Shown in pieces: positions 51,195 through 60,562 of a DNA stretch of 64,000 nucleotides. Source of the DNA: Helicobacter_J cappadocius (GTDB lineage: Bacteria > Campylobacterota > Campylobacteria > Campylobacterales > Helicobacteraceae); NCBI RefSeq assembly GCF_030686155.1, contig NZ_JAUPEV010000001.1, forward strand, positions 62,001 to 126,000, in the 5' to 3' direction. How positions within the stretch are numbered: position 1 is the stretch's first letter; the number at the start of each line of letters is the position of its first letter. A model generated the notes under the pieces. It saw only the letters and a list, made by a program, of their open reading frames with translations. It was not told the origin of the DNA and did not search any database. Position numbers and translations under genes: made by a program.

Positions 51195-53624
51195 ATGCGT
51201 AAGTTGTATATTAAAAAAATATTAGCATTATTATTATTTTTTGGCTTTTCTGTATTGTATGCAGAAAAAATAAAAAACATTGAATATGACGGGCTATTGT
51301 ATATGTCCCCAATGTTAGCAGGGGAAGTTACAGATATTCAAGAAGGTGATACTTTAGATGATGCAAAACTAGACAAAGCAATCCTTGCCCTTTATAATCA
51401 AGGGTATTTCAAGGATATTTATGCTACTTTTGAAAATGGGACACTCACCTTTCACTTCACCGAAAAGCCCCGCGTGGCTAGTATCGAAATCAAAGGCTAT
51501 GGAACAGAACAGGAAAAAGAAACTTTATATACCCAAATGGGGATAAAAAAGGGTGATACCTTTGATGATCAAAAACTAGAAAAAGCTAAAAATATTCTCA
51601 AAACAATTTTGGAATATCAAGGCTATTATGGCACTGTCATAGAGACTGATATTACCCCTGTAGCCTCAAGTGGTGCTTATGCCATCATAATGAATGTCAA
51701 TCGTGGAGATAATATTCTTATCACAAAAGCTACTTATGAAGGAAGAGAAAAACTCAAAGTTAAAGACTTACAATCCCTAAGTGCAAACAAACAGAGAGAT
51801 TTTATGGGCTGGATGTGGGGACTTAATGATGGCAAACTCCATCTTAATGATCTCGAATATGATAGTTTGAGAATTCAAGATGTTTATATGCGACACGGAT
51901 TTTTAGATGCCAATGTCAGTTCGCCTTTTTTAGATGCAAATTTTTCTAACTATAGTGCAAGTTTGTATTATAAAATCACTGAAGGCACTCAATACAAAGT
52001 TTCTGATATTGAAATCACCATTGATGATGAAGTCGTGCCTATAAAAAAACTCCTCAAAGCCATCAAAGTCAAAAAAGGTGAAATATTTAATATAGAAAAC
52101 CTAAGAGCTGATACACAAATTCTCAAACGAGAGGTAGCTGACAAGGGTTATGCTTTTGCGGTAGTCAAACCTGACCTAGACAAAAATGAAGCCGGTGGAG
52201 AAGTCAAAGTTCTCTATCACATCGAAGTGGGTGATAAAGTCCATATAAGTGATGTTTTGATTTCAGGAAATACCCGTACAAGCGATAGGATTATTCGTCG
52301 TGAAATCCTCCTGGCACCTGGAGATGAGTATAGCTTGAGCAAAGTACATGATTCTGAAAATGCTCTTAGAAGGCTTGGATTTTTTGACAATGTTAAAATC
52401 GAAGAAAGACGTGTGAGCGAAAATTCTATGGACTTGCTTGTAAATGTTCAAGAGGGGCGAACAGGACAATTGCAATTTGGTCTAGGATATGGGAGCTATG
52501 GAGGACTTATGATAAATGGCTCTGTTAGTGAGCGAAATCTCTTTGGAACAGGGCAAAGCGGAAGTATCTATGCTAATATTGCTACAGGGACAGGCTCGAC
52601 TTATAGCAATCCTTATGGAGGCACAAGCAACGGACGACAATTCTCTGGAAATATATCGCTATCAAATCCTCGAATTTTCGATAGCAGATACAGTGCTTCA
52701 GAGAATCTCTATGCAAACTACTATGTGAATTATCAGTATGTGGAGCAATCAGGAGGCTTTGGACTTACTGCTGGAAGACTGCTCACCAATACTCTGCGTG
52801 TGAGTTTAGGATATGATATCAATGTCACCAAAACTTATGATTTTTCTTCCCCTCTTTATGAGAGATACTACGCATCAAATAAACAAATCATTTATGATGC
52901 TCAAGGAAATCCATTTGGATATGGCATTTGGGATAGGGATTATCATATTCCAATAGCAAGTTCTATCACTCCAAGCATTAGCTTTGACAACACTGATGAT
53001 TACTATTTCCCAAAAAATGGCATCATCGCTTCTGCGTATGCTCAGTTTAACGGTGTGGGCGGGAATGTGAGAAATACCAAAGTGTATGCAAAATTTGCCG
53101 CTTATTATCATCTCAAAAGAATCATCCCTATCGATCTCATCGCTAGATACAAGGCACAAGGGGGCTATATCTTCCGCTATACCCCTCAAGACTTCCTAGC
53201 TATCAACAACACCTTCTATATGGGAGGGGTTAGCACTATTAGAGGATTCCAGAGCGGATCGGTATCTCCACGCGATCCATATGGGTTATGGGTAGGAGGA
53301 GATGGTCTTTTTACCAACTCTGTAGAGCTTAGCTATGGAGTTTTAGAAGCGGCAAAAATGAGAATTTCTGCCTATTTTGACTATGGATTTTTAACTTACA
53401 AGGGCTATGATAAAGCAGGAAGACCTGATATTGCAGATTTTCAAAACTATGGGATACCCGGAAAAGGTATAGAACATTTAGAATGGAGAGCAGCAACTGG
53501 ACTTGCCCTAGAGTGGGTATCTCCGATGGGTCCTATCGTGCTTGTCTTCCCGATAAAAGTTTTCAATAAACAGCCCGGAGATTACACTTCAAATTTTGAG
53601 TTTACGATGGGAACGAGATTTTAA
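51195..53624 (+). CDS. bamA: Outer membrane protein assembly factor BamA
   Basis: Omp85 insertase for outer membrane barrels. A signal peptide (KILALLLFFGFSVLYAEK) leads to about five POTRA domains (to residue 410). The second begins VASIEIKGYG and a later one VHISDVLISGNTRTSDRIIRREI. The 16-strand barrel follows, containing the lid-lock motif region STIRGFQSGS (VRGF type) and the C-terminal NFEFTMGTRF. 809 residues. Its partner bamD is also in this window. It sits between the two futalosine genes with 10 bp to mqnC, so the three may share messages. Confidence 0.96.
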   Translation: MRKLYIKKILALLLFFGFSVLYAEKIKNIEYDGLLYMSPMLAGEVTDIQEGDTLDDAKLDKAILALYNQGYFKDIYATFENGTLTFHFTEKPRVASIEIKGYGTEQEKETLYTQMGIKKGDTFDDQKLEKAKNILKTILEYQGYYGTVIETDITPVASSGAYAIIMNVNRGDNILITKATYEGREKLKVKDLQSLSANKQRDFMGWMWGLNDGKLHLNDLEYDSLRIQDVYMRHGFLDANVSSPFLDANFSNYSASLYYKITEGTQYKVSDIEITIDDEVVPIKKLLKAIKVKKGEIFNIENLRADTQILKREVADKGYAFAVVKPDLDKNEAGGEVKVLYHIEVGDKVHISDVLISGNTRTSDRIIRREILLAPGDEYSLSKVHDSENALRRLGFFDNVKIEERRVSENSMDLLVNVQEGRTGQLQFGLGYGSYGGLMINGSVSERNLFGTGQSGSIYANIATGTGSTYSNPYGGTSNGRQFSGNISLSNPRIFDSRYSASENLYANYYVNYQYVEQSGGFGLTAGRLLTNTLRVSLGYDINVTKTYDFSSPLYERYYASNKQIIYDAQGNPFGYGIWDRDYHIPIASSITPSISFDNTDDYYFPKNGIIASAYAQFNGVGGNVRNTKVYAKFAAYYHLKRIIPIDLIARYKAQGGYIFRYTPQDFLAINNTFYMGGVSTIRGFQSGSVSPRDPYGLWVGGDGLFTNSVELSYGVLEAAKMRISAYFDYGFLTYKGYDKAGRPDIADFQNYGIPGKGIEHLEWRAATGLALEWVSPMGPIVLVFPIKVFNKQPGDYTSNFEFTMGTRF

Positions 53625-53634
53625 AGGATAAAAT

Positions 53635-54681
53635 ATGGAACGAATATCTAATGAACAAATACTAGATATGATGAAAAATGCTTCACTTAAAGAACTAGGC
53701 GAGATGGCGAACCGCAAAAAACAAGAGCTTCACCCTGACAAAATCACGACTTTCATCGTCGATCGCAATATCAATTACACCAATATTTGTTGGGTCGATT
53801 GTAAATTTTGTGCTTTCAAAAGACGTTTGAATGAAGAAGGTGAATATATACTAAGCTTTGAAGAAATCGATCAGAAAATCGATGAACTTATCGCGATTGG
53901 AGGCACACAAATTCTCTTTCAAGGTGGCGTTCATCCAAAACTCAAAATTGACTATTATGAAGATTTGGTCTCTCATATTGCCAAAAAATATCCTGAAATC
54001 ACAATTCATGGCTTTTCTGCTATTGAAATCAACTATATTTCTCAAATATCTAAACTGAGCATTCCTGAAGTTCTCACTCGCTTAAAAGCTGCGGGTCTTA
54101 GCTCTATTCCAGGTGCTGGGGCAGAAATACTGAGTGATAGAGTACGTGATATTATCGCTCCAAAAAAGCTAGATTCTGATGAATGGATAGAAGTGCATAG
54201 ACAAGCCCACAAGCTTGATATTAAAAGTACGGCAACGATGATGTTTGGAAGCGTGGATACAGACGAAGATGTGGTGGAACATTTTGATAGAGTACGCAAA
54301 CTTCAAGATGAAACTGGTGGATTTCGAGCCTTCATTCTTTGGAGTTTTCAACCTAATAATACTCCTCTTCAAAAAGAACTTCCAGATATTAAAAAAGCTT
54401 CTAGCAATCGTTATTTAAGATTACTAGCCTGTGCTAGATTGTACTTAGATAATGTCAAAAATATCCAAAGCTCTTGGGTTACTCAAGGTTCTCATATTGG
54501 CCAACTTGCATTGCTTTTTGGTGCAAATGACTTGGGTAGCACAATGATGGAAGAAAATGTAGTGGCCGCTGCAGGAGCAAGTCATTGTATGAACGAAGAG
54601 CAGATGATAAAACTCATCAGAGATATTGGTGAATATCCTGCAAAAAGAAACACTGCTTATGAAATCCTCAAAAGGTATTGA
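53635..54681 (+). CDS. mqnC: Cyclic dehypoxanthinyl futalosine synthase (menaquinone synthesis)
   Basis: Radical SAM cyclase that follows MqnE and MqnB in futalosine menaquinone synthesis. The cluster is Cys52, Cys56, Cys59 in CWVDCKFCAF; FQGGVHPKLKIDYYEDL and the GAGAEILSDRVRDIIAPKK segment are characteristic of MqnC. 348 residues. Ends at the base before the M16 gene start, so translation is coupled. AAAGGATAAAAT lies in front. Confidence 0.93.
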   Translation: MERISNEQILDMMKNASLKELGEMANRKKQELHPDKITTFIVDRNINYTNICWVDCKFCAFKRRLNEEGEYILSFEEIDQKIDELIAIGGTQILFQGGVHPKLKIDYYEDLVSHIAKKYPEITIHGFSAIEINYISQISKLSIPEVLTRLKAAGLSSIPGAGAEILSDRVRDIIAPKKLDSDEWIEVHRQAHKLDIKSTATMMFGSVDTDEDVVEHFDRVRKLQDETGGFRAFILWSFQPNNTPLQKELPDIKKASSNRYLRLLACARLYLDNVKNIQSSWVTQGSHIGQLALLFGANDLGSTMMEENVVAAAGASHCMNEEQMIKLIRDIGEYPAKRNTAYEILKRY

Positions 54682-56001
54682 ATGAAAAATCTAGTTCTTG
54701 TTTTATTATTATTTTTAGGAGTTCAAATGAATGCGAGTACGCCAAAAGATGCCATTAAGTTTTATGATATAAAAAATGTCAAAATTCCTGTTGTTTATGA
54801 ACAATCCAATCTATTGCCTACAGGATTTGTTCAACTCGTATTTATAGGTGGCGGAAATGTGAATGATGGAAATAAAATTGGGCTTTCAAAAATAGCTTCA
54901 AGCATCCTAAATGAAGGGACAAAAGAACTTGGGGTAACAAAGTTTGCTGATTTGCTAGAGCAAAAAGCAATTAATCTCAATGTTCGCACCGGATTAGAAA
55001 CGCTTAATTTTGAACTAGATTATCTCAAAGATGAGCAAAATACAGCTATCAATCTGATGAGCGATCTATTGAAATCTCCAAATCTCACAGAAAATGCCCT
55101 CAAAAAAGTTCGCACCCAAATCACTTCTGCACTGCTAAATAAACAAAATGACTTTGATTATATCGCTAGTGTGAATTTATCAAGTCTTTTGTTCAAAAAT
55201 ACACCTCTAGCAAATCCTGCACTAGGAACTATTAAAAGCATTCAAAATATCTCTTTAGATGATGTCAAAAAATACCTTAAAGAAAATCTAACCCTAAAAA
55301 GACTTATCATCATCTTAGGTGGAGATATGGATATAGATAAAACACTCGCACTTCTGAAACCCGTCTTATCTACATTGGAAGTAGGTGAAAAAGCACAAAC
55401 CCATCACTATGAGGCCAATGATAAATCTCAAGAAAAAACCATCTACAAAGATACGCAACAAGCTTATATTTATTTTGGTAGTCCTTTTAGTTTAAATGAC
55501 CTAAAAACAGAGGCTTATAAGGCAAAAGTGATGAGTTTTATATTGGGTTCTAGTGGATTTGGCTCAAGACTGATGGAAGAGATTAGAGTCAAAAGAGGAC
55601 TAGCGTATTCAGCATATTTGAGAATCGCTACAAGCAATATTGCCAATTACACCACAGGATATTTACAAACCAAAATAGAAAATCAAAAAGAAAGTATAGA
55701 GTTAGTCAAAAAAGTCGTAGATGACTTTATCAAAAATGGAGCTACTCAAGAAGAGCTTGATAGTGCAAAAAGTTTCCTCTTAGGATCTGAACCACTTAGA
55801 AATGAAACTCTCTCTCAAAGACTCTATACAAAATTTTTCAATTTTTATTTGGGATTACCGCTTGATTTTGAAAAAATCCAACTCAATCAAATCAAAAATC
55901 TAACACTAGATGAACTCAATAGCTATATCAAATCTCATACAGAAATCAAAAATCTCACTTTCTCCATCGTCACTCAAAAAAGCCAAAAGGATAAGAAATG
56001 A
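54682..56001 (+). CDS. Periplasmic M16-family peptidase homologue without the zinc motif
   Basis: A 439-residue protein with a signal peptide (NLVLVLLLFLGVQMNA) and the two-domain M16 fold. FVQLVFIGGGNVNDGNKIGLSK replaces the usual opening and GSSGFGSRLMEEIRVKRGLAYSAY is the conserved second-domain R-Y motif. Where active M16 peptidases have HxxEH, this sequence reads SKIASSILNEG, so zinc binding is lost. It is probably a non-catalytic subunit or a chaperone-like partner of an active paralogue elsewhere. It overlaps gatB by ATGA. H. pylori has a homologue at the same place. Confidence 0.85.
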   Translation: MKNLVLVLLLFLGVQMNASTPKDAIKFYDIKNVKIPVVYEQSNLLPTGFVQLVFIGGGNVNDGNKIGLSKIASSILNEGTKELGVTKFADLLEQKAINLNVRTGLETLNFELDYLKDEQNTAINLMSDLLKSPNLTENALKKVRTQITSALLNKQNDFDYIASVNLSSLLFKNTPLANPALGTIKSIQNISLDDVKKYLKENLTLKRLIIILGGDMDIDKTLALLKPVLSTLEVGEKAQTHHYEANDKSQEKTIYKDTQQAYIYFGSPFSLNDLKTEAYKAKVMSFILGSSGFGSRLMEEIRVKRGLAYSAYLRIATSNIANYTTGYLQTKIENQKESIELVKKVVDDFIKNGATQEELDSAKSFLLGSEPLRNETLSQRLYTKFFNFYLGLPLDFEKIQLNQIKNLTLDELNSYIKSHTEIKNLTFSIVTQKSQKDKK

Positions 56002-57425
56002 GCGATTTTGAAACCGTTATTGGGCTTGAAGTTCATGTTCAGCTAAACACTGCAACCAAAATATTTTGCTCTTGTGCTACAAGTTTTGGTGAAGCTCCCA
56101 ATACAAATGTTTGTCCAACCTGTCTAGGACTTCCTGGTGCTTTGCCAGTACTAAATCGCGAAGTGGTCAAAAAAGCTATTCAGTTTGGAACTGCTATCAA
56201 TGCACAAATCAATCAAAATTCAATCTTTGCAAGAAAAAATTACTTTTATCCTGATTTGCCAAAAGCCTATCAAATATCTCAGTTTGAGATACCTATCGTA
56301 GGTAAAGGTAGCATAGAAATAGAAGTTAATAATCAAAAACGAAATATTGGTGTCACCAGAGCTCATATGGAAGAAGATGCAGGAAAAAATATCCATGAAG
56401 GGGATTATTCCAAGGTCGATCTCAACCGTGCCTGTACTCCCTTATTGGAAATAGTGTCTGAACCTGATATGCGTAACAGCGATGAAGCAATAGCGTATTT
56501 AAAAAAACTTCATTCTATTGTACGATTCATTGGAATCTCTGATGCAAATATGCAAGAAGGGAGTTTTCGATGCGATGCCAATGTTTCCATCAGACCAAAA
56601 GGTGATGAAAAACTCTACACGCGAGTAGAAATAAAGAACCTCAATAGCTTTAGATTTATTCACAAAGCTATTGAATATGAGGTGCAGCGTCAAATTGATG
56701 CGTGGGAAGAAGGAAAATACGAGCAAGAGGTTAAACAAGAAACTAGATTATTTGACACCGAAAAAGGTATCACAAGATCAATGCGAGGAAAAGAAGAATC
56801 TGCTGATTACCGTTATTTTCCAGATCCTGATCTTTTGCCTGTATATATTGATGAAGAACTATTTAAAGAAGGTAGAATCATAGCTGAACTTCCTGATGAA
56901 AAAAGAGCACGTTATGTCAATGAATTAGGCATCAAAGAAAATGATGCAGAAGTGCTCACGAGTGATTTGGAAATGGCAACTTATTTTGAGGAAATGATAG
57001 CACAAGGAGCTAGTGCAAAAGGTAGCGTTACTTGGCTTAGTGTAGAGTTATTAGGACGTCTTAAAGGTGAAGCAACTCTCCATAATTGTGGCATTAGCTC
57101 ATCTACACTTAGTTTGCTAGTAAAACGCATTGATGAAGGCAAAATCAGTGGCAAGGGTGGTAAAGAAATATTAGATGTTCTTATTGAACAAAAAGACGCG
57201 GATGTAGATAAACTCATACAATCTCTAGGTCTAGAACAAGTCAATGATGATAATGCAATCATCCAGATTATTCAAGCTGTACTTGATGAAAATCCTGAAA
57301 AAATTGCTGAATACAAAAGCGGAAAAGATAAACTATTTGGATTTTTTGTCGGTCAAGTGATGAAAAACTCCAAAGGAGCTAATCCTACTCGCGTAAATGA
57401 ACTATTAAAAGAAAAACTCGGTTAA
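55998..57425 (+). CDS. gatB: Aspartyl/glutamyl-tRNA amidotransferase subunit B
   Basis: Kinase subunit of the GatCAB complex that converts Glu-tRNA(Gln) and Asp-tRNA(Asn) to the amides. The N-terminal VIGLEVHVQLNT motif, CSCATSFGEAPNTNVCPTCLGLPG with its zinc-binding Cys set, EEDAGKNIHEG and the GatB/YqeY tail domain are all present. 475 residues. It overlaps the M16 gene by 4 bp and is followed at zero spacing by a small membrane protein gene. gatA and gatC are not near. Confidence 0.97.
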   Translation: MSDFETVIGLEVHVQLNTATKIFCSCATSFGEAPNTNVCPTCLGLPGALPVLNREVVKKAIQFGTAINAQINQNSIFARKNYFYPDLPKAYQISQFEIPIVGKGSIEIEVNNQKRNIGVTRAHMEEDAGKNIHEGDYSKVDLNRACTPLLEIVSEPDMRNSDEAIAYLKKLHSIVRFIGISDANMQEGSFRCDANVSIRPKGDEKLYTRVEIKNLNSFRFIHKAIEYEVQRQIDAWEEGKYEQEVKQETRLFDTEKGITRSMRGKEESADYRYFPDPDLLPVYIDEELFKEGRIIAELPDEKRARYVNELGIKENDAEVLTSDLEMATYFEEMIAQGASAKGSVTWLSVELLGRLKGEATLHNCGISSSTLSLLVKRIDEGKISGKGGKEILDVLIEQKDADVDKLIQSLGLEQVNDDNAIIQIIQAVLDENPEKIAEYKSGKDKLFGFFVGQVMKNSKGANPTRVNELLKEKLG

Positions 57426-57761
57426 ATGCTTATCTTAAAGTCCCTTTTTATTTTTATACTCGCCTGTGTTTTTGAAGTGGGCGGTGGGTATTTGATATGG
57501 TTGTGCATAAAAGAAAATAAGCCATTATGGGTAGGCATACTAGGTGCGATAGCATTGATCATTTATGGAATACTAGCCACTCTTCAAGTGCAAAGTTTTG
57601 GAAGAGTTTATGCTGCTTACGGTGGAATATTTATCGCATTCTCTCTTCTATGGGCATTTTTTCTTGATGGATTTAAACCAGATAAATATGATATTATCGG
57701 GGCTTTTATCGCTATAATTGGTGCATCTATAATGATGTATGCCCCAAGAAATCTTAATTAG
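57426..57761 (+). CDS. YnfA-family (UPF0060) small membrane protein
   Basis: 111 residues with four membrane helices: LFIFILACVFEVGGGYLIWLC, VGILGAIALIIYGILATLQV, VYAAYGGIFIAFSLLWAFFLDG and IIGAFIAIIGASIMMYAPR. FEVGGGY, FGRVYAAYGG and the DGFKPDKYD loop are family signatures. YnfA relatives resemble small multidrug transporters and have been linked to efflux. It starts directly after the gatB stop codon, so expression depends on gatB translation. Confidence 0.88.
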   Translation: MLILKSLFIFILACVFEVGGGYLIWLCIKENKPLWVGILGAIALIIYGILATLQVQSFGRVYAAYGGIFIAFSLLWAFFLDGFKPDKYDIIGAFIAIIGASIMMYAPRNLN

Positions 57762-57770
57762 AGAAATCTT

Positions 57771-58961
57771 TTACAAAACTGCACTATTTAAATTCCACAT
57801 CGGCATCAGTATGCCTAAGGCAAACCACAGAACAAGCAATCCAACAAAAACACTCATCAATGGTTCTAACCATCTGCTAAAGCTTTCTAAGCTTTGACTA
57901 TATAAATGCTCATAATGCCTGTGAGCCATTTGGAGTATTTTTTCTAAATTTCCACTTCTCTCTCCTGAAACAATAAGTCCCTGCACCATAGTATCAATAA
58001 TCCCTATCTTGCAAAGAGCACTACTAAGACTCTCTCCTTTTTCAATCCAAACCCCTACTTGTTCAAATTTTGTCTTTAAAAATACATTATTTACAGAAGA
58101 ATGAGCATTTTTTAAAGATAATTTGATGTCAAGTCCAGCTTTTTCACAAAAATAAAACCCTAAAAAATACCGATATAGATCTCTATGCAAAAGTATTTTC
58201 CCCAAAATAGGAACTTTTAAAAAATATTGATGAGATTTTTCCCTGAAAACTTTGGATTTTCTAGGGAGTTTTTTCACAAAAAAACCCATACCTATCATCA
58301 AGAATAATACAGGAATACCCCATTTTGAAAAAAACTCACCACTAAAAATCAGAGCTTTTGTGCAAAATGGAAGCTGAACGGACATTTCTTCAAAAAGTTT
58401 TACAAATTCAGGCAAAACTCTAGCATTCAAAAATCCAAAAGCTAAAAATGTGCAAATAAATACAAGGCAAGGATAAAAAAGTTTCTTTTTAAATTCTATA
58501 AGTTCTTTTTGTTTTTGTGTTATTTCCTGTGCTAAAATCTCAAAAACCTCTGAAAGATTTCCGCTACTTTCCCCTATCCCTATCATTGCAACCCTTAAAT
58601 CTCCTATAATAAAACTGAACTTCGAAAATGCACTGCTTAAAGAACTACCTTGAAGTAAAGATTTGAGAATATCTTCATACATTGATTTTATTTTCGGATG
58701 AGAAGAACTCATTATACACTGCTGGATGATTTCATCAATAGCAATAGCACTCTTAAACATAAAAGATATCTGCTGAAAACTCAAAAGAAGTTCTTGATCG
58801 TAGGAGAAAAGTGATTTGATACAAAAAGATTCTATAGGGGTGATTTCAATAGGCATTATGCCCAAAGTTTGTGCCTTGTGATGGGCTCGTTTTATGGTAT
58901 CTGCTTTGATTGTTTTATTGATATGTTTGGAATTCCTGATTCCTGATATTTTGAACTTCAT
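57771..58961 (-). CDS. Type II secretion/type IV pilus inner membrane platform protein (GspF/PilC/MshG-like; CtsF-like)
   Basis: The polytopic platform on which pilus or pseudopilus subunits are assembled. 396 residues with the duplicated GspF domain. The first copy holds LLSFQQISFMFKSAIAIDE and VAMIGIGESSGNLSEVFEIL; the second repeats YRYFLGFYFCEKAGLDI and MVQGLIVSGERSGNLEKIL. Three membrane helices follow these modules, including PCLVFICTFLAFGFLNARVL and LEPLMSVFVGLLVLWFALG. Its ATG overlaps the ATPase stop by one base (TAATG). Last gene of the minus-strand pilus-like operon. Confidence 0.92.
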   Translation of the reverse strand: MKFKISGIRNSKHINKTIKADTIKRAHHKAQTLGIMPIEITPIESFCIKSLFSYDQELLLSFQQISFMFKSAIAIDEIIQQCIMSSSHPKIKSMYEDILKSLLQGSSLSSAFSKFSFIIGDLRVAMIGIGESSGNLSEVFEILAQEITQKQKELIEFKKKLFYPCLVFICTFLAFGFLNARVLPEFVKLFEEMSVQLPFCTKALIFSGEFFSKWGIPVLFLMIGMGFFVKKLPRKSKVFREKSHQYFLKVPILGKILLHRDLYRYFLGFYFCEKAGLDIKLSLKNAHSSVNNVFLKTKFEQVGVWIEKGESLSSALCKIGIIDTMVQGLIVSGERSGNLEKILQMAHRHYEHLYSQSLESFSRWLEPLMSVFVGLLVLWFALGILMPMWNLNSAVL

Positions 58962-60562
58962 TATACTCTTGTCAAACGATAGATTTCTTCAACACCAATA
59001 ACACCTTCTGCAGCTTTGCTCATGCCATCATCAAACATCGTTCTAAAACCAATCTCTTTTAAATAAAAGGGTATCTCTAAATGGTTTTTATTAATCATTT
59101 TTTTTAACTCAGGAGTGATTTCTAATACCTCCATCAATGCTTCTCTACCCAAAACTCCCTGCATATTACACTCCTTGCAACCGCTAGAAAAATAGGACTT
59201 TTCAATATTTTTTAAAGAAGAATCAAATTGGCTAGATACCTTTCTGCATTTTGGACACAGTTTTCGTGCAAGTCTTTGTGAAATAACACCAATAAGACTT
59301 GAACTAAGCAAATAAGGTTCAACTCCCATATTAAGCAACCTATCAATAGTGCTTATGCTATCATTTGTATGTATAGTAGATAAGACCAAATGCCCAGTTA
59401 GCGAAGCCTGTAATGCAAGTTGAAAAGTTTTTTGATCTCGAATCTCACCCACCATAATAATATCTGGATCTTGACGCAAAATCGCCTTGAGTGCTTCTGA
59501 AAAACCAAAACCATAATCAGGATTTATCTGAATCTGTGTGGCGAGATTGATTTGATATTCAATAGGATCTTCAATGGTAATGAGCTTTTTGTCATTTGAT
59601 TTCAAAGCCTCCAACATAGCATACAAGGTGGTACTCTTGCCACTTCCAGTTGGTCCAGTTATCAGAATAATACCACAAGGGGCGTGTAATATTTTTTTAA
59701 TGGTTTTAAGATTACTAGGCGTGAGATTGAGATAATCTAGGCTAATTACATCTGTACGTGTATCTAATATTCTTATTACAATGCTTTCTCCATATTGTGT
59801 AGGCATACAGGATATCCTAAGATCATAATTAACATTATTAACCAAAAAACTATAACGACCATCTTGAGGCAAACGTTTTTCACTGATATCAAGCTTGGAT
59901 TCAAGTTTGATTTTATTACAAAGAGCATCAAAAAATTCTGTATGAATTCGAGCAATCTCTTTTATTTTCCCATCTTGACGTATTTTAAAACTACCATAAG
60001 AAGCTTTGGGTTCTAAATGTATATCACTTGCTTTTTGAAAAATAGCATTTTCTATGATAAGGGTATAAAGATTAGAAATTCCGTCTTCTTGATGATTGTA
60101 ATGAATCTGACGATGTATCTGTTCTTGGATTTTTAGATTTTCCAAATGAGCATAAAAATCTTTTAATCCCGTGAGTGCGAACTCAATCTCACAAATAGGA
60201 TACTTGTTTTTGATGAGTTCTTTGAGCAATTCAATATTTTTAGCATTAAATGGCTCTAGGGTAATAAGGGTTATTTTTTGTGTATCTACACAATAGGCAA
60301 ATGTTTTAAGCTTAAAAGCCACTTCATAAGAAATAAGTGAGCAAGATTTTTCATCACTAATATAATTTTCTAAAGCAATGAATCTCATATTTGAAGCTTT
60401 TAAAATACCTTCATAGCATTCTGGAAACTCTATCAATGTCTCTTCAAAAGATTTTTCACAACTACGAATATAATCTATTAGCATCTTTGATTTCATATCA
60501 AAAGAACAATCATTCTGTGAAATCCCACGAGTTTTCAAAAAATCTTCAAAATCCTTTTTCAT
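58961..60562 (-). CDS. Type II secretion/type IV pilus assembly ATPase (GspE/PilB/MshE-like; CtsE-like)
   Basis: Hexameric ATPase that drives pilus or pseudopilus extension. 533 residues. A divergent N-terminal domain leads to the nucleotide core: ASDIHLEPK, Walker A GPTGSGKSTT (303-312), Asp box ITIEDPIEYQ (328-337), Walker B IIMVGEIRD (369-376) and the His box ALTASLTGHLV-type segment LQASLTGHLVLSTIHTND. The C-terminal zinc clip is Cys436, Cys439, Cys462, Cys465. All motor motifs are intact. It overlaps the TPR gene by 17 bp. The four-Cys clip fits extension rather than retraction ATPases. Confidence 0.94.
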   Translation of the reverse strand: MKKDFEDFLKTRGISQNDCSFDMKSKMLIDYIRSCEKSFEETLIEFPECYEGILKASNMRFIALENYISDEKSCSLISYEVAFKLKTFAYCVDTQKITLITLEPFNAKNIELLKELIKNKYPICEIEFALTGLKDFYAHLENLKIQEQIHRQIHYNHQEDGISNLYTLIIENAIFQKASDIHLEPKASYGSFKIRQDGKIKEIARIHTEFFDALCNKIKLESKLDISEKRLPQDGRYSFLVNNVNYDLRISCMPTQYGESIVIRILDTRTDVISLDYLNLTPSNLKTIKKILHAPCGIILITGPTGSGKSTTLYAMLEALKSNDKKLITIEDPIEYQINLATQIQINPDYGFGFSEALKAILRQDPDIIMVGEIRDQKTFQLALQASLTGHLVLSTIHTNDSISTIDRLLNMGVEPYLLSSSLIGVISQRLARKLCPKCRKVSSQFDSSLKNIEKSYFSSGCKECNMQGVLGREALMEVLEITPELKKMINKNHLEIPFYLKEIGFRTMFDDGMSKAAEGVIGVEEIYRLTRV

